Positions 35,385 through 36,924 of a stretch of DNA of 36,924 bases are shown here, in pieces (position 1 is the first letter of the stretch; the number at the start of each line of letters is the position of its first letter). The notes beneath the pieces were generated by a model. The model worked only from the letters and a program-made list of their open reading frames with translations, had not been told where the DNA came from and ran no database searches. The stretch covers positions 1 to 36,924 of IMG/VR virus record IMGVR_UViG_3300010151_007942, one strand, 5' to 3'. Source of the DNA: a virus. The position numbers were made by a program, and so were the translations under genes.

Positions 35385-36643
35385 AGCTCTTCCAATCTCC
35401 ATGATTTATAATTCTTTCGAGAATCCCAAGACCCATATTTTTCATATACATCTGTTAAAACCCTATCCCATTCGGTTTGGTAGCGTTCGAAACTATAATT
35501 TTTTATAACATGTTCTCTACCTTGCGTTCCCATCTCGTGTCGCTCTTTTTCGGAGAGATTATAAAACTTTTCCAGAGTATCAACGAACTCATCGCCATTA
35601 ATCCTATCTTCATAAATCCAGGGAATATCTTGTGATCCAATTATTGCACGAGAAGAAGGGCTAATACCAAACCCAAACCAATTTTCTCCATCAGTCGCCT
35701 GCTCTTGAAGGCCCCCTGTCATGTTAACAATGATGGGTATTTCACAAGCAAGAGATTCAAGAGTCGCGAGCCCGAAGCCTTCTGCATCAGATATATTAAT
35801 TGTGCAATCAGACATATTATACAATAAAGATAATCCTTCGGCTGAGATTTTATCTTTTGAAAACATCACTTGCCCCTGGTTTAGCCCAAGTTCATTAACT
35901 ATGGCCTCCAAATCTTGTCCATGCATATCCTTTGGGTCGGTGTGCATAAGCAAAGCTGCCTTGTCGTGTCCAATTCGATCTAAAAAGTCCTTAAACCAAA
36001 AAATCAAAGTTCCCGATTGTTTGCGCCTCGCGTTTCGATTGTTCCAGAAAAATATCATCTTTTCTGAGTTGTTGAACTTTTTTAAATTTTCATTCTTGAA
36101 TTCGGCAATTGTTTCAGAATCTACTTTCTTAAAAATTTCTGTGTTGACTGCGTGAGGAAGGTGAATCACTTCAGCCTCTTTCGCAACAATGTTTACAATC
36201 TCGTCGGTAAGCTTAGAAATAGTTACTATTACATCCGTTGAATCGTATGCCAAGCGATTAAATTTCGGAGGAGGATAATTATCCCAGACATGATAATAAA
36301 CCATGGGAACCAACGGACGAATCTCGTCCTCCATTTTCCAAAGCCATCCAAAAAATCGTGGATCAGTCATAAACCACAATATATCAGGTTTCTCATTTCT
36401 TAAAACCGAACGGACAATCTCTGCATTTCCATACCCATCAATTGGAAAAATTGTCCAGTCATCACCCCACTCTTCGGTTTTCATCGGCTGATAGTTCTGG
36501 TGTTTGACCGCCCCTCCGAGAGATACAACTTGGAACCGGCCTGTCTTTAACAGGCCCTCAATCATATATTTTGTTTGAGTTCCGACGCCGGAAGGAGAGA
36601 GCGGATGGTCTGAAATCGTGAGGATCTTAATTTTTTTACTCAT
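35381..36643 (-). CDS. GT4 family glycosyltransferase
   Basis: The product has 420 residues. The N-terminal half has KILTISDHPLSPSGVGTQTK (6-25), the glycine-rich acceptor loop of GT4 enzymes. The switch region is MIFFWNNRNARRKQS, and the donor site is SDAEGFGLATLESLACEIPI with E288 and E296 as the EX7E pair. No membrane segment is present. It is the first gene of the glycan island, 7 bases after the nuclease stop, with AGGTGA before ATG 36643. I recall similar enzymes in cyanophage-like genomes. The family is confident and the substrate unknown. Confidence 0.88.
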   Translation of the reverse strand: MSKKIKILTISDHPLSPSGVGTQTKYMIEGLLKTGRFQVVSLGGAVKHQNYQPMKTEEWGDDWTIFPIDGYGNAEIVRSVLRNEKPDILWFMTDPRFFGWLWKMEDEIRPLVPMVYYHVWDNYPPPKFNRLAYDSTDVIVTISKLTDEIVNIVAKEAEVIHLPHAVNTEIFKKVDSETIAEFKNENLKKFNNSEKMIFFWNNRNARRKQSGTLIFWFKDFLDRIGHDKAALLMHTDPKDMHGQDLEAIVNELGLNQGQVMFSKDKISAEGLSLLYNMSDCTINISDAEGFGLATLESLACEIPIIVNMTGGLQEQATDGENWFGFGISPSSRAIIGSQDIPWIYEDRINGDEFVDTLEKFYNLSEKERHEMGTQGREHVIKNYSFERYQTEWDRVLTDVYEKYGSWDSRKNYKSWRLEEL

Positions 36644-36650
36644 ATATCAC

Positions 36651-36924
36651 CTAAGTACAGTATTTTGTTTTATATAATTCGCAACCTCGGCAAGATAACC
36701 GATTTTTAATGAAATTCTTCTTATCGATATTGTACACAGCTTGATGAAGCAAGTTAAGGGCATTATTTGTTTTTTTTGGTCCGCTCGTAACTCTAAAGAT
36801 CTCAACTTGATCTTTTTTGGCTGTGCGCTTGAGAAGAGCAAAGTAAGTCTCAATATCTTTTGGATCAATATCATATTTTTTTGCGAAGAAGTGCTTATAC
36901 AATGTAAGCTGATATGTGGTCATC
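36651..36924 (-). CDS. Probable PD-(D/E)XK nuclease-like protein (3' part, cut at the right edge)
   Basis: The frame is open to the window edge and holds about 91 codons ending at a TAA at 36651. Only the C-terminal part is visible, so the first ATG (36923) may be an internal Met. The sequence MTTYQLTLYKHFFAKKYDID and the later NALNLLHQAVYNID helices resemble the C-terminal helical part of RecB/Cas4-like nucleases that I recall from marine T4-like phages. It ends with a Cys cluster, SCRGCELYKTKYC (CX2CX7C), which in Cas4 and AddB relatives helps to bind an iron-sulfur cluster. The catalytic core would lie outside the window, so the function is inferred. Confidence 0.55.
   Translation of the reverse strand, partial: MTTYQLTLYKHFFAKKYDIDPKDIETYFALLKRTAKKDQVEIFRVTSGPKKTNNALNLLHQAVYNIDKKNFIKNRLSCRGCELYKTKYCT

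Noticed and set aside
35721-36155. 144-codon plus-strand open frame
   Set aside because: It is antisense to a clear GT4 glycosyltransferase with intact EX7E motif.
1-36924. tRNA genes, CRISPR repeats, insertion sequences and attachment sites
   Set aside because: By eye, no cloverleaf with a free gene gap, no regularly spaced repeat and no transposase or integrase frame was seen. Almost all sequence is taken up by supported genes.

Overview
This window is a densely packed piece of the genome of a large tailed phage of the T4-like (contractile-tail) superfamily, most like the marine and cyanophage branch. The evidence is a gp6-type baseplate wedge protein, a gp25-type baseplate protein, a gp5-type baseplate hub with an OB-like N-terminus, a gp55-type late sigma factor, and a run of small genes (a 64-residue conserved protein and an FmdB-type zinc ribbon) that I recall from marine T4-like phages. 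The host cannot be read from this sequence. Every gene I can support lies on the minus strand. The longest stretch without a functional gene is about 85 bases, and no tRNA, CRISPR array, insertion sequence or convincing terminator is visible.

Layout, in the direction of transcription (from high to low coordinates). (1) 36924-36651: the 3' part of a probable PD-(D/E)XK nuclease cut by the window edge. (2) 36643-18922: an uninterrupted island of about 21 genes for making and decorating a surface glycan. It starts with three GT4-like glycosyltransferases, a GT2 and an RmlB-like sugar-nucleotide dehydratase. Next come a GT11 fucosyltransferase, an FkbM methyltransferase, an alpha/beta hydrolase, a GT10 fucosyltransferase and an SGNH-like hydrolase. 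A nonulosonic-acid-like block follows: a DUF115/Maf-like protein, an SpsF-type cytidylyltransferase, a pyruvyl transferase, a NeuB-type synthase and a PseG-like protein. After a 26-codon hisH-like remnant come a putative sugar O-methyltransferase, a second methyltransferase, a sulfotransferase, GDP-fucose synthase and GDP-mannose 4,6-dehydratase. (3) 18904-17165: small conserved genes and the late sigma factor. (4) 17172-1: virion genes, namely the baseplate hub with an amidase domain, a probable spike or hub-associated protein, a giant 2648-residue protein of unknown function, a possible 76-codon gene hidden in its 3' end, gp25, gp6, a DNRLRE-like structural protein, and a LamG-domain structural protein that runs off the left edge.

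How the genes fit together: the GDP-fucose enzymes with GT10 and GT11 make a self-consistent route from GDP-mannose to a fucosylated glycan. The NeuB, SpsF and PseG-like set points to an activated sialic-acid-like sugar whose early steps are not in this window. Pyruvylation, sulfation, O-methylation and possible acyl editing would add charge and variety. The product could remodel host lipopolysaccharide during infection or decorate the virion; the sequence does not decide between these. Many neighbours overlap by 1-11 bases (ATGA, TAATG, TAGTG, TTGA), so translational coupling is probably the main organising principle.
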